64,000 nt of DNA from an uncultured Marinococcus sp. (GTDB lineage Bacteria > Bacillota > Bacilli > Bacillales > Marinococcaceae): assembly GCF_947493875.1 (NCBI RefSeq), contig NZ_CANLSU010000006.1, positions 124,001 to 188,000 on the forward strand. Direction: 5' to 3'. The notes under the pieces were generated by a model, which ran no database searches, was not told where the DNA came from, and worked only from the letters and a program-made list of their open reading frames with translations. Position 1 is the stretch's first letter; each line of letters opens with the position of its first letter. Positions 1 to 8,300 of the stretch are shown here, in pieces. A program made the position numbers and the translations under genes.

Positions 1-74
1 TGGACCCTGTAGGACTCGAACCTACGACCGGACGGTTATGAGCCGTCTGCTCTAACCAACTGAGCTAAGGGTCC
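1..74 (-). tRNA. tRNA with CAU anticodon, probably tRNA-Ile2 (lysidine-modified)
   Basis: The reverse strand folds as a full cloverleaf with acceptor GGACCCT, a D-arm AGCTCAGTTGGTTAGAGC, anticodon stem GACGG/CCGTC with loop CTCATAA, and T-arm GGTTCGAGTCC. The anticodon is CAT. A second, different CAT tRNA at 196-272 matches the Bacillus elongator tRNA-Met as I remember it, so this one is most likely the AUA-reading tRNA-Ile2 whose C34 is changed to lysidine by TilS. It could instead be annotated as Met. The window begins at the discriminator base, so a 3' CCA cannot be checked. Confidence 0.9.
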
Positions 75-98
75 TTAACAGTATTGCAGACAAAAAAA

Positions 99-175
99 TG
101 GGGCGGTTGATGGGAATTGAACCCACGAATGCCGGAACCACAATCCGGTGCGTTAACCACTTCGCCACAACCGCC
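99..175 (-). tRNA. tRNA-His (GTG)
   Basis: The reverse strand gives a cloverleaf with anticodon loop ATTGTGGT (anticodon GTG). The gene encodes the extra G-1 opposite C73 that is diagnostic of tRNA-His, and a 3' CCA is encoded at 99-101. It lies in a four-gene tRNA cluster read Asn, Met, His, CAU tRNA. Confidence 0.95.
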
Positions 176-195
176 GTATGAGTATGTAAATATAT

Positions 196-272
196 TGGTA
201 GCGGCGGAGGGGATCGAACCCCCGACCTCACGGGTATGAACCGTACGCTCTAGCCAGCTGAGCTACGCCGCC
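196..272 (-). tRNA. tRNA-Met (CAT), elongator type
   Basis: Cloverleaf on the reverse strand with acceptor GGCGGCG, D-arm AGCTCAGCTGGCTAGAGC, anticodon loop TTCATAC and T-arm GGGGGTTCGATCCCC. A 3' CCA is encoded at 196-198. The sequence resembles the Bacillus elongator tRNA-Met, not the initiator, which would have a C1:A72 mismatch. Confidence 0.92.
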
Positions 273-273
273 A

Positions 274-348
274 TGGCTCCGCAGGCAGGATTCGAACCTG
301 CGACCAATCGGTTAACAGCCGATTGCTCTACCACTGAGCTACTGCGGA
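274..348 (-). tRNA. tRNA-Asn (GTT)
   Basis: Cloverleaf on the reverse strand with acceptor TCCGCAG, anticodon stem ATCGG/CCGAT, loop CTGTTAA (anticodon GTT) and T-arm GCAGGTTCGAATCCTGC. A 3' CCA is encoded at 274-276. It is the first gene of the tRNA cluster in the direction of transcription and lies one base from tRNA-Met. Confidence 0.95.
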
Positions 349-426
349 ATGTGTTACTGCCGTTTTTACGACAGTAATTACTATATCATTTCCCTAAAAA
401 CGCGTCAAACAGAATTTTGTATTTCT

Positions 427-909
427 TTAAACAAGAATTATTATAATATAAATGGCGTTCACTAGCAATATACCGCCCTTTATAACAACGCTTGCGATAA
501 ACCCGCCAACAGATCCCACTCCAATTTTACCAAGCTGTTTCCACGATTTCTGTCCACCAATTAACTCTCCAATAACGGCTCCGGCAAGCGCGCCGATCAG
601 AATACCGGCGACCGGAATAATAAACGGGCCGACGACCAGTCCGATCAGACTCCCCCAAATGCCGTATTTGGTGCCACCGCTCCGCTGGATTCCATAATAG
701 TTAGCCGCGTAATCAATTACAAACAGCAGCACAGCAATAACCGCCTGTATCATCCAGTATACAACACCGATATCCGTAAATCCGTAGCCCAGTGCAAACA
801 AAAGCGCAGCTGCTGCGTGAAAAATCCCGCCCGGCAGAATCGGATAAACAACCGCGACAAGCGCCAGCGCGTAGCAGGCAATCCCCAGCAAATACCAGAT
901 AAATTCCAT
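427..909 (-). CDS. yqgC: DUF456 domain membrane protein (YqgC-like)
   Basis: A 160-residue, very hydrophobic protein with about four to five membrane segments. Gly/Ala-rich stretches such as PVAGILIGALAGAVIGELIGG are characteristic of DUF456. The function of the family is not established. The ATG at 909 follows a good ribosome binding site (AAAAGGAGGAACGT). In B. subtilis a DUF456 gene, yqgC, lies next to this chromosomal block, which supports the name by position; the sodA gene that accompanies it there is not in this window. Antisense open frames across it are shadows. Confidence 0.8.
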   Translation of the reverse strand: MEFIWYLLGIACYALALVAVVYPILPGGIFHAAAALLFALGYGFTDIGVVYWMIQAVIAVLLFVIDYAANYYGIQRSGGTKYGIWGSLIGLVVGPFIIPVAGILIGALAGAVIGELIGGQKSWKQLGKIGVGSVGGFIASVVIKGGILLVNAIYIIIILV

Positions 910-971
910 ACGTTCCTCCTTTTGCAGCCATAATGGTATTCTATAGCCGCTTTTCTCTTTATATAATCAAT

Positions 972-1003
972 AAAAAAGAAGGAGGCGGTCCTCCTTCTTT
1001 TTT
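972..1003. terminator. Bidirectional intrinsic terminator after the Na/Pi cotransporter gene
   Basis: A 14-bp perfect inverted repeat (AAAAAAGAAGGAGG / CCTCCTTCTTTTTT) around a CGGT loop. The A and T tails make it work in either direction. It overlaps the stop codon of the cotransporter gene. Confidence 0.9.
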
Positions 1004-2633
1004 ATGACACTTCCCGGTCATCCAGTACCGTTTCAGCAATATTCACTGAATGGTCGCCGATCCGTTCAAGATTACTGATCATGTCCACAAACACAATACC
1101 TGCAGAGCCGGAGCATCGTCCTTCATTCAGGCGGAGTATGTGTTTTTTACGCAGTTTCCGCTCCATTTTATCGATGTCTTCTTCCTGCCTGGCAACCTGC
1201 TGGGCAATTTCATAATCATCTTTTTCAAGTGCTTCAACTGCACGGTTAAATGTGCTGATCGTCAGCGTGAACATTTCATTTAAATCCTTGTACGCTTCTT
1301 CTGAAAGCGTCACTTTGTTGGTCAGCTGATAGTCCACAAGCTCCATCACGTTTTCCATATGGTCGCCGACGCGTTCAATATCACGTACGGTGTCCATCAC
1401 TACGGAGTGCTTGCGTGAATTTTCTTTAGACAGGGAACGCGCGGAAATACCGATCAAATAATCCGTAATATCTTTATCCAGGTTGTTGATTGCTTCTTCA
1501 TACCGCACAATCTTTTCAGCATCTTTTTTATTTTTTGTTTCCAGATAGCTTTCACTTTTCCTTAAGCCTCTTCCCGCATAATCGGCCATCCGGAGTGTTT
1601 CGAGCTTCGCCTGGTCCAAAGCGATCGCCGGAGACTGGTAAATAAAGCTTGGATCCAGATGCTTCGGCTTATATTCAATCTCTTCGTCACTTCCAGGGAC
1701 GAGCTTGGTCACTATATACGCAAGAGCCCCTACAAACGGCAGCTGGATAATTACGTTTGAGATGTTAAATATACCGTGAGCAAACGCAATCGTCATCGGC
1801 TGGTTTAAATTGAGCGCATCCTGCAAAAAACTAATAAAAGCCGTATACGGAACAAGCAGAATGAGTACGATCGTCGCCCCGATCAGGTTAAAGATAACGT
1901 GCGTCAAGGCTGTACGCTTTGCTGCCACGGAAGCTCCAATAGCTGCAATAACCGCCGTTACAGTTGTACCTATATTATCCCCGAACAGGATTGGAAGTGC
2001 GGCGTCGAGCGATATAGCATTCTGGGTATACAGCTCCTGAAGCAGTCCGATCGTCGCCGAGGAACTCTGCAGTCCTACTGTAAAGATGACCCCTACCAAT
2101 AATCCCAACAGCGGATTGTTACTCATGCTGATGGTTAAATCGTTAAATGCCGGCAGTTCTTCGAGCGGTGCCACTCCGTCCCCCATAAGTGAAAGTCCGA
2201 AAAACAGGGAACCAAAGCCGAAAAAGGTTTGTCCTATGTTGCTTACTTTTTTGTTTTTAAAGAAAAAGATCATTACTGTACCAATAAATATGATTGGAAG
2301 AGCATATTCTTCGAGTTTAATCCCGATAATAAATGCCGTTACCGTTGTTCCGACGTTTGCCCCCATAATAACGCCGATTGCCTGCCGCAGTGTCATAAAG
2401 CCTGCGCTGACAAGACCGACTGTAAGTACTGTAGTTCCAGAGCTTGATTGAATAAGTATAGTTACGATAATCCCAACCAGCACGCCCATAAATGGGTTGG
2501 AAGTGAATTTATCCAGAAGATCCCGGAGCCTGTCGCCAGCAATTTTCTGCAGGCCGTCGCCCATGTATTTGATTCCGAACAGGAATATCCCCAAACCACC
2601 AAAAAAAGTAAACAAAATCGTTTGAATATCCAA
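1002..2633 (-). CDS. Na+/phosphate cotransporter family protein with C-terminal PhoU-like domain
   Basis: A 543-residue protein of the NptA/YjbB family (Na/Pi cotransporter II related), predicted to import phosphate with sodium across the cell membrane. The N-terminal 310 residues hold two inverted repeats, each with the hallmark QSSS (ILIQSSSGTT and VGLQSSSATI). Residues after about 340 are helical, acidic and PhoU-like, with two similar segments containing ERVGDH and ERIGDH. The start is TTG at 2633, preceded by AAGGGG. In B. subtilis the related gene yqeW sits between mtaB and rpsU; that position here is held by deoC, so this copy looks relocated. A possible Pho-box array overlaps its promoter. 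Confidence 0.88.
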   Translation of the reverse strand: MDIQTILFTFFGGLGIFLFGIKYMGDGLQKIAGDRLRDLLDKFTSNPFMGVLVGIIVTILIQSSSGTTVLTVGLVSAGFMTLRQAIGVIMGANVGTTVTAFIIGIKLEEYALPIIFIGTVMIFFFKNKKVSNIGQTFFGFGSLFFGLSLMGDGVAPLEELPAFNDLTISMSNNPLLGLLVGVIFTVGLQSSSATIGLLQELYTQNAISLDAALPILFGDNIGTTVTAVIAAIGASVAAKRTALTHVIFNLIGATIVLILLVPYTAFISFLQDALNLNQPMTIAFAHGIFNISNVIIQLPFVGALAYIVTKLVPGSDEEIEYKPKHLDPSFIYQSPAIALDQAKLETLRMADYAGRGLRKSESYLETKNKKDAEKIVRYEEAINNLDKDITDYLIGISARSLSKENSRKHSVVMDTVRDIERVGDHMENVMELVDYQLTNKVTLSEEAYKDLNEMFTLTISTFNRAVEALEKDDYEIAQQVARQEEDIDKMERKLRKKHILRLNEGRCSGSAGIVFVDMISNLERIGDHSVNIAETVLDDREVS

Positions 2634-2693
2634 ACTCTACATCCCCTTAGTCGCTTTATGAATTTTGGCAGTTTTTTTGCCGCACCCAATCTA

Positions 2694-2722
2694 TTTTTAA
2701 AGTAAATTGAATGGTTTGTAAA
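2694..2722 (-). promoter_or_regulatory. Promoter of the Na/Pi cotransporter gene with Pho-box-like repeats
   Basis: On the reverse strand there is TTTACA-N17-TAAAAA, about 60 bases before the TTG start. The same stretch reads as three hexamers at regular 5-base intervals (TTTACA, TTCAAT, TTAAAA; 2722 down to 2695). This resembles the B. subtilis PhoP direct repeats TT(A/T)ACA. The promoter is plausible; the PhoP assignment is inference. Confidence 0.45.
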
Positions 2723-2771
2723 GGAAATATTATGTTTTTCCAAAGTTATTTAACTTTTGATTTTCTCCCGT

Positions 2772-2803
2772 AAAAAAAGAGAAAGCCGCAGCTTCCTCTT
2801 TTT
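2772..2803 (-). terminator. Intrinsic terminator after the short nfeD gene
   Basis: On the reverse strand, stem AGAGGAAGC / GCTTTCTCT (one G-T pair) with loop TGCG, followed by a T7 run. It lies just after the stop codon of the NfeD gene. Confidence 0.85.
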
Positions 2804-2828
2804 CGATAAACAACCTTTAATATGGAAA

Positions 2829-3476
2829 TTACTGTTCTTTCACAGCCTTTTCAAGGCGCTTGACCCGGATACGCGTACCATCCACAGACATTACTTCAAT
2901 TTCCTCTTCAGCATTCAGCCACTGATCGCCGCTTGTAGCACTGTAACGCTCTCCCTCAATCTCAACCGTACCAGTCGGGCGGAAGGGAGTAACGGTGGTC
3001 CCCGTTTTACCGACCAGTCCTCCGTATGTCTGGTTCATTGAGTTATAGCCCTGTTCGCTCGTCAAACTGTCCTTTAGCATCAGCTTTGACCACAGGTCCC
3101 GCCGCGGGAAAACCTTGAGGAAAAACATCGCTGCAATGGCACCGGCCAAAAAGCCGAAAATAACGAGTACCCCGTATATAATAGTGGGTGTTGGTACAGC
3201 GATGGATACTCCCATTAACAGGAGCCCTACAATAGAGACAGTCCCGTCTCCAATAAGCTTGCCGTCAAGCAGGATCAGCCCAAGCCCGGCTGCATACAGT
3301 ACAAGCACCCAGATGCCGGCTGCCCCTTCAAGATGGTAGGAAAAGAATAAGACCATAAAAGCTGTTCCCAGAATAAAAAATAAGCTTTTGGACTTCACAA
3401 GAAATTCCGAGATTAAAAACATCGTCCCAAGAAAAACGACAATAAAGCCTATACTCGGGTTCGCTAACCATTCCAT
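2829..3476 (-). CDS. Short NfeD-family membrane protein with C-terminal OB-fold domain
   Basis: A 215-residue protein with about four to five membrane helices (residues 5-130) and a C-terminal beta-rich NfeD domain (PTGTVEIEGERY, then GTRIRVKRLE). It lacks the N-terminal ClpP-like protease part seen in YqeZ (32774-34126) but its last 80 residues align by eye with the YqeZ C-terminus. NfeD proteins usually partner SPFH/flotillin proteins and shape membrane order. No flotillin gene is next to this copy, so it may work with FloA at 31762. The start is the ATG at 3476 with AAGGGAG seven bases ahead; a longer frame to 3545 exists but lacks a ribosome binding site. A sigma-W-like promoter lies upstream. 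Confidence 0.82.
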   Translation of the reverse strand: MEWLANPSIGFIVVFLGTMFLISEFLVKSKSLFFILGTAFMVLFFSYHLEGAAGIWVLVLYAAGLGLILLDGKLIGDGTVSIVGLLLMGVSIAVPTPTIIYGVLVIFGFLAGAIAAMFFLKVFPRRDLWSKLMLKDSLTSEQGYNSMNQTYGGLVGKTGTTVTPFRPTGTVEIEGERYSATSGDQWLNAEEEIEVMSVDGTRIRVKRLEKAVKEQ

Positions 3477-3546
3477 TGTATATACTCCCTTCCATAAACT
3501 TCTGTATTCATTAAGCAATACGGCCCCTAAACGCCTGATTATCATA

Positions 3547-3575
3547 TATACGCGTAAACTCTCGTAATCGTTTCA
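3547..3575 (-). promoter_or_regulatory. ECF sigma-W-like promoter upstream of short nfeD
   Basis: The reverse strand reads TGAAAC-N17-CGTATA, about 70 bases before the start codon. TGAAAC and CGTA are the -35 and -10 elements of Bacillus sigma-W promoters (usual spacing 16-17). In B. subtilis, sigma-W drives both flotillin/NfeD operons. Confidence 0.7.
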
Positions 3576-3631
3576 CATTTATTGTAACTCTTTTGTCTGC
3601 CAGCTGTCAGCTGAAAGCGTCTTCTCTGCAT

Positions 3632-3663
3632 AAAAAAGAGGCCCTTCGGCCCCTTCTCTTTTA
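3632..3663 (-). terminator. Intrinsic terminator after the ypuA-like gene
   Basis: On the reverse strand an imperfect hairpin (AAAAGAG..GGCC GAA GGCC..TCTTTTTT, with a bulge on the 5' side) ends in a T6 run, eight bases after the stop codon of the DUF1002 gene. Confidence 0.7.
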
Positions 3664-3671
3664 TACTAATA

Positions 3672-4571
3672 TTATGCCGATTCCCCGGAGTCGCTGTTAA
3701 ACCATCCCTGGACAGAATCAAGCATCTGCTCGAGGAAAGCAACCACGCGCGAAAGGAAATTCTGCGTATCTTCACTGTTTACAAAGCTGTCGATGTTTTC
3801 CGAAGCTTTATCAAGCTGCTTCTCCATCTGTGACCAGTCAATATTTAAGTTCTGCATCCGGTCGAATAAGGATACAAGCTCATCTGTCTGCTCTTCGCTC
3901 AGTTCAATATTCATATCGCCTGAAACATTTTGCACAATGACCCGGATATCCTCCGTGTTATTGATCTCTGTGTTGTTTATTTCCTGCTTGATTTGTGTAA
4001 TCAGTGTTGTTGCTTCTTCTTTTCCAATATCTTCGCCGAGCTCAGATGTTTTGGCAATCTCTTCATTTGCCACCTGCTTTTGATCCTCGGATATGTTCAC
4101 ATTGTTCTGCTGTTCGTAGGCCTTTAAAATCCCGGTCAGCGCGGCCGTCCCGGATACCTCAAACGGAGCCGTCACGTAAACCTCTGCGTCCTCTACGCCC
4201 GCTGTTGCCAGCGCATTTGCATACATTCCTTCTGTAACCGTATCTATTTTATTCGTTTCAATATCGATACCCCCGCCGTTTTCAACTGCGGTAATTTTCG
4301 CAGAGGAGAGAGCGCGCGAACCGATTTCAGAGCTGCTTAAATAATCTCCGAGATATTGGTATTCTTCTTCGTTTGTAACCTCGACCACCGGTACTTCCCC
4401 TTCAGTTACATCCATTTCTTCAAGCAGCGAACTTCTTTGCTCTGAAGACAGATCCTGGCCGAGTGTCACTGTTACATCTCCTGCTGCAGCGTCTGCAGAC
4501 GCCTCCTGGCTCACCCCAAGAACCCCTAACGTAACTACCCCGGCTGCTAATGTCTGCTGCCACCACTTCAT
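3672..4571 (-). CDS. ypuA: DUF1002 secreted protein (YpuA-like)
   Basis: A 299-residue exported protein. After a signal peptide (about residues 1-27, cut near ASADA) come two similar DUF1002 segments and a helical Gln/Glu-rich tail. The domain is recognised from VTVTLGQDLSSEQRSSLLEEM and from the later VTAPFEVSGTAALTGILKAYE. The family is widespread in Firmicutes and its role is unknown; B. subtilis ypuA is induced by cell-envelope stress. The start is the ATG at 4571 with AAGGAGAG nine bases ahead; a TTG three codons upstream touches the ribosome binding site and is unlikely to be used. Its neighbour ispG is divergent. Confidence 0.82.
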   Translation of the reverse strand: MKWWQQTLAAGVVTLGVLGVSQEASADAAAGDVTVTLGQDLSSEQRSSLLEEMDVTEGEVPVVEVTNEEEYQYLGDYLSSSEIGSRALSSAKITAVENGGGIDIETNKIDTVTEGMYANALATAGVEDAEVYVTAPFEVSGTAALTGILKAYEQQNNVNISEDQKQVANEEIAKTSELGEDIGKEEATTLITQIKQEINNTEINNTEDIRVIVQNVSGDMNIELSEEQTDELVSLFDRMQNLNIDWSQMEKQLDKASENIDSFVNSEDTQNFLSRVVAFLEQMLDSVQGWFNSDSGESA

Positions 4572-4886
4572 TATGCTCAACTCTCCTTCTTATGCCCTTT
4601 CATTTCCAACCCTATTCCTTCATGACCAATATATTTATATTCGTCGCATCTATAGTCGTAAGCCCCGGAAAAAAGTTACACTGCCCGCACTCTTTTGTTA
4701 GTTTCTCATCATTTTACAAAATGGCGGCTTCTGCATTTCTGATTTTCGCTCTCTGGAAGCAACTGCTTGCCAAGAGTATACACCCACTGATACAATTACG
4801 ATGTGTTATAGACCACTATCAACCATTGTTGTTGCATTAGACGAGGCACGAAATAAATTCACCAATATAAAGGGGCGAATGGATAC
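4572..4886. other. Divergent intergenic region between ypuA and ispG
   Basis: There is no credible gene here. A candidate promoter for ypuA on the reverse strand is TTACGA-N16-TATAAA at 4634-4661 (weak). The ispG promoter at 4767-4796 is listed separately. The rest shows no further structure that I can support. Confidence 0.5.
4767..4796 (+). promoter_or_regulatory. Candidate sigma-A promoter of ispG
   Basis: TTGCCA-N18-TACAAT, giving a leader of roughly 80 bases before the ispG start codon. The spacing is one base longer than ideal. Confidence 0.5.
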
Positions 4887-6014
4887 ATGAGCCAAATAAC
4901 CCACCGCAGCGAAACCCGAGCAGTCAAAGTAGGTAATGTGACGATCGGTGGAAGTAACGAAGTAGTAGTACAAAGCATGACCACAACAAAAACTCACGAT
5001 GTGGAAGCGACCGTCGCGGAAATCCACCGCCTTGAAGAAGCCGGATGCCAGATTGTCCGTGTCGCATGCCCACAGATGAGAGATGCTGAAGCAATTCCGA
5101 AAATTAAACAGCGCATTAACATTCCGCTCGTTGTCGATATTCACTTCGACTATAAGATGGCCTTAAAAGCCATTGAAGGCGGCGCCGATAAAATCCGGAT
5201 CAATCCCGGTAACATCGGAAAGCGGGAAAAAGTAGAAGAGGTTGTTGAGGCAGCCAAAGCCAAGGGTATTCCAATCCGTATCGGCGTAAACGCCGGATCC
5301 CTCGAAAAACGGATCCTTGATAAATACGGATATCCAACTGCAGACGGAATGGTCGAAAGTGCTCTCTACCATATTTCTATCCTTGAAGAGCTCGGCTTTT
5401 ACGATATTATCGTTTCGATGAAGGCCTCAGACGTGCATCTAGCTATTGAAGCTTATGAAAAAGCGGCCCAGGCATTCAGCTACCCGCTTCACCTGGGAAT
5501 CACTGAATCGGGCACTCAATTCGCAGGCACAGTCAAAAGCTCCGCCGGTCTCGGCGCTATACTAAGTAAAGGAATTGGAAGCACGCTTCGTATTTCGCTC
5601 AGTGCGGACCCGGTAGAGGAAGTGAAGGTTGGACGCGAGCTGCTGAAAACATTCGGCCTTGCCTCCAACGCCGCGACGCTTATCTCATGCCCGACATGCG
5701 GACGTATTGAAATTGATCTGATCAGCATCGCCAATGATGTGGAGGAATATATTTCCACCATCAAAGCTCCGATTAAAGTAGCCGTGCTCGGCTGCGCAGT
5801 TAACGGTCCCGGCGAAGCAAGAGAGGCCGATATCGGTATTGCCGGTGCAAAGGGTGAAGGTCTTCTTTTCCGCCACGGGGAAATCATCCGGAAGGTTCCG
5901 GAGGAAACCATGGTGGAGGAACTGAAGATTGAAGTCGATAAAATTGCTGAAGAGCATTATGCTAAAGAAGCAGAAAAAGAACGGGAAGCTAAAGAAAAAG
6001 AGCTGACAAACTAA
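4887..6014 (+). CDS. ispG: 4-hydroxy-3-methylbut-2-enyl diphosphate synthase (flavodoxin) IspG/GcpE
   Basis: A 375-residue iron-sulfur enzyme of the MEP isoprenoid pathway. It reductively opens MEcPP to HMBPP, which IspH (15636-16580) then converts to IPP and DMAPP. The 4Fe-4S ligands are visible as C268, C271 (SCPTCGR) and C303 in GCAVNGPGE, with E310 the likely fourth ligand. The N-terminal TIM barrel contains [12 protein letters not shown] and [11 protein letters not shown]. The C-terminus adds a lysine/glutamate-rich tail. The ATG follows AAAGGGGCG. The gene stands alone on the plus strand between a promoter and a strong terminator. Confidence 0.97.
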   Translation: MSQITHRSETRAVKVGNVTIGGSNEVVVQSMTTTKTHDVEATVAEIHRLEEAGCQIVRVACPQMRDAEAIPKIKQRINIPLVVDIHFDYKMALKAIEGGADKIRINPGNIGKREKVEEVVEAAKAKGIPIRIGVNAGSLEKRILDKYGYPTADGMVESALYHISILEELGFYDIIVSMKASDVHLAIEAYEKAAQAFSYPLHLGITESGTQFAGTVKSSAGLGAILSKGIGSTLRISLSADPVEEVKVGRELLKTFGLASNAATLISCPTCGRIEIDLISIANDVEEYISTIKAPIKVAVLGCAVNGPGEAREADIGIAGAKGEGLLFRHGEIIRKVPEETMVEELKIEVDKIAEEHYAKEAEKEREAKEKELTN

Positions 6015-6025
6015 GCATTCGATGC

Positions 6026-6066
6026 AAAAGAGCTCCACCCATCATTTACGGGTGGAGCTCTTTTTT
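6026..6066 (+). terminator. Intrinsic terminator of ispG
   Basis: A long perfect stem (AAAAGAGCTCCACCC / GGGTGGAGCTCTTTT) with a short loop and a T-run. Transcription of zur on the opposite strand may also end here. Confidence 0.93.
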
Positions 6067-6091
6067 GTTTATCCTGCTGCAGATCCTTTGA

Positions 6092-6535
6092 TTATGCCGG
6101 CGCTGCTTCCTTTTGTTTCGCCTTTTTACATTCGGCACAAAGTCCGTAAATTTCAAATTTATGCCCCGTCACTTCAAAGCCGCCATCGACATTTTCATTG
6201 AGCCAGTCCATCGGGCACGTTTCAATTTCTCTCGTTTTTCCGCACTCAAGACAGATAAGATGATGATGGTGGGCCGTGGTCGAACAGGAAAAACGAAAAT
6301 GCATTTCTCCCTCAAGCTCTGTCATTTCGAGAATGTCCATTTCTTCAAACAGAGAGAGGTTGCGGTAGACGGTATCCACGCTCATTCCCGGATAATTTGT
6401 CTGCAGGGAGTGGAGTACTTCCTTTGCAGTCAGATAGCGTCTTTCATCTGAAAAAAGCTGAAGCAGTTCTTCACGCTTGGCTGTATATTTAAATCCCTGT
6501 TCCTTCATCATATTAAGCGCTTTGGTGACGTTCAT
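6092..6535 (-). CDS. zur: Fur-family zinc uptake regulator Zur
   Basis: A 147-residue Fur-family repressor. A winged helix covers residues 1-85 (YTAKREELLQLF, SVDTVYRNL). The dimerisation domain has HHHH and two structural-zinc CxxC pairs (CLEC, CAEC). As last gene of the zinc transporter operon it most likely senses Zn2+ and represses that operon, including itself. The ATG at 6535 has AGGAGG seven bases ahead and overlaps the end of the upstream permease by 23 bases, so translation is coupled. The place in the gene order (ispG, zur, nfo) matches B. subtilis zur (yqfV), but there the znu genes lie elsewhere. Fur or PerR are less likely in this context. Confidence 0.92.
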   Translation of the reverse strand: MNVTKALNMMKEQGFKYTAKREELLQLFSDERRYLTAKEVLHSLQTNYPGMSVDTVYRNLSLFEEMDILEMTELEGEMHFRFSCSTTAHHHHLICLECGKTREIETCPMDWLNENVDGGFEVTGHKFEIYGLCAECKKAKQKEAAPA

Positions 6536-7373
6536 ATTTTAGCCTCCTGTTTCTTTTCCAGTTGATCCAAGTTCTGAGAGCTAAAGTAACAAAAAGTATA
6601 AGAGCGGCTGTCACTACAGTGCCTCCGCCAGAAGCAATGCCAAAAAAGATGGACCCGGTCACCCCGGCTGCCACGGAGGCTTCCCCAATGATAACAGCAA
6701 TCAGAAGCATCCGTTTAAAGCCGGAGGCCCACTGCATCGCGGCCGCTGCCGGAAGCGTAATCAACGCCCCGGCAAGCAGTACACCGACCACCTGCATCGA
6801 CGCTGAAATAACAATCGCCAGCAGAACGGCAAGCAGCACATTTAGCATTTTAACCGGAATTCCGGCTGCTGCTGCCATTTCTTCATCGAAGGAAAGAAAC
6901 ATCAATTCCCTGCCAAATGCTGCAAGCAGCCCGAGGGCAGCAATCGTCATTAATCCGATAAACCAGAGATCCTCCATCTGTACGGAAACGACGCTTCCAA
7001 ACAGATAGCCGTACCATTCCGTCACCCCGTCAGCGGATACAGACATAAATACGGCGCTAAGCCCTACCGCTGCTGCCATTAAAATCGGGGCAGCAAGCTC
7101 CTGGAAGCCTCCGTAGGTATGGCGCACCCGTTCGATGATCAACGAGCCGGCAAACGCAAATAAAAAGCCGGTATATAAAGGATTGATATCCCAAAAAGCC
7201 TGCAGATTACCGGCAAGCACTCCTGCTGTCACTCCGGCAAGCGTGACGTGAGCGAGAGAATCTGCTATCAGTGAGGACCGGCGCACGACTAAAAACGAGC
7301 CGATCAAAGGTGCCGTCAGGCCAATCAACACTGCTGCTATAATGCTTCGTTCCACAAAATTCATATCAAACAT
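6513..7373 (-). CDS. znuB: Zinc ABC transporter permease, ZnuB/AdcB type (second copy)
   Basis: A 286-residue ABC-3 family permease with about eight membrane helices. Family marks are VVRRSSLIADSLAHVTLAGV near the N-terminus and LLAGALITLPAAAA before the C-terminus. It is predicted to form the membrane channel with ZnuC and the permease at 7422-8300; the two share the same motifs but differ clearly along their length, so they may form a heterodimer. The ATG at 7373 has GAGAG eight bases ahead; a GTG three codons earlier is possible. It overlaps zur by 23 bases. Confidence 0.88.
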   Translation of the reverse strand: MFDMNFVERSIIAAVLIGLTAPLIGSFLVVRRSSLIADSLAHVTLAGVTAGVLAGNLQAFWDINPLYTGFLFAFAGSLIIERVRHTYGGFQELAAPILMAAAVGLSAVFMSVSADGVTEWYGYLFGSVVSVQMEDLWFIGLMTIAALGLLAAFGRELMFLSFDEEMAAAAGIPVKMLNVLLAVLLAIVISASMQVVGVLLAGALITLPAAAAMQWASGFKRMLLIAVIIGEASVAAGVTGSIFFGIASGGGTVVTAALILFVTLALRTWINWKRNRRLKYERHQSA

Positions 7374-7421
7374 AGCCGTCACTCTCTATTCTTTATTTTA
7401 CACAAGGGTTGCTTTTCTTTG

Positions 7422-8300
7422 CTATTGATTTGCTTTGTCCACCCATTCCGCTTCCTTCCATGAACGCTGACGCAGCCGTCCGGCGACTTTTTCAGCCAGC
7501 ACAACGACCGCCCATATAAGAAATGAAAGGACTGCAATCGTGCCGCCTGAGCTCAGATCAAAATAATAAGATATCAGAAATCCGGCTATCACGGCTGTTT
7601 CCCCAAAAATCACGGCATATACAAACATGCTTTTGAAGGTGGAGGCGACCCGGAGCGCCGCTGCTGCCGGCAGAGTAATTAAAGCGGAAACGAGCAGTAC
7701 TCCCAAAATGGAGATGGAAGAAGCAACTATGACCGCCGCGATGCCCGCAAATAATAAATTCACTCTCTGCACCGGGATGCCGTTTACCGTGGCCTGCTCT
7801 TCGTCGAAGGCCAGAAATAATAATTCTTTATAAAACAGCACAAACAACAGCAGCGATACGACAGATATAACACCAATCACCACTGCGTCTGCGGCATTTA
7901 CCGTAAGAATGCTTCCAAATAAATAGTTAAACAAATCATTATTAAAGCCATCCGCCAGGGAAATAAATACAACTCCGAGCCCAATGGCTGAAGCCATTAC
8001 TACCGGAATAGAAAGCTCCTGAAACGCTTGAAACCTCCGGCGCAGATATTCAATTACAAACGATACGATGAACGTAAATAAAATACCGGTATAAAGAGGA
8101 TTCCATTCGCTGAGCCATACCCAGAACGACGCGAGCCAAAGATGAAAAGCGATGCCGGTCAGTGCTGTGTGCGACATCGCATCGGCAATCATCGGTGTCT
8201 TTCTAACCACCACAAACACGCCTGCAGCCGGAGCGACCACCCCGAGCATGAGCCCGATGATAAGCGCATATCTTAGAAAGTCAAATTCCAGAAAAACCAT
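7422..8300 (-). CDS. znuB: Zinc ABC transporter permease, ZnuB/AdcB type (first copy)
   Basis: A 292-residue ABC-3 permease with about eight membrane helices. Signatures are VVVRKTPMIADAMSHTAL and LLVSALITLPAAAALRVAS. Its ATG overlaps the TGA of znuC (TGATG), showing translational coupling and one operon. Substrate is inferred as Zn2+ from the co-transcribed zur and the Zur-like operator; manganese is the main alternative for this family. No substrate-binding lipoprotein is encoded nearby, so a ZnuA/AdcA must come from elsewhere. Confidence 0.9.
   Translation of the reverse strand: MVFLEFDFLRYALIIGLMLGVVAPAAGVFVVVRKTPMIADAMSHTALTGIAFHLWLASFWVWLSEWNPLYTGILFTFIVSFVIEYLRRRFQAFQELSIPVVMASAIGLGVVFISLADGFNNDLFNYLFGSILTVNAADAVVIGVISVVSLLLFVLFYKELLFLAFDEEQATVNGIPVQRVNLLFAGIAAVIVASSISILGVLLVSALITLPAAAALRVASTFKSMFVYAVIFGETAVIAGFLISYYFDLSSGGTIAVLSFLIWAVVVLAEKVAGRLRQRSWKEAEWVDKANQ

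Noticed and set aside
2086-2451. Several plus-strand frames opposite the Na/Pi cotransporter.
   Set aside because: Shadows of a conserved transporter gene; no ribosome binding sites.
4806-5144. A minus-strand frame of 112 codons opposite the start of ispG.
   Set aside because: Overlaps the ispG promoter and coding region and has no family resemblance or ribosome binding site.
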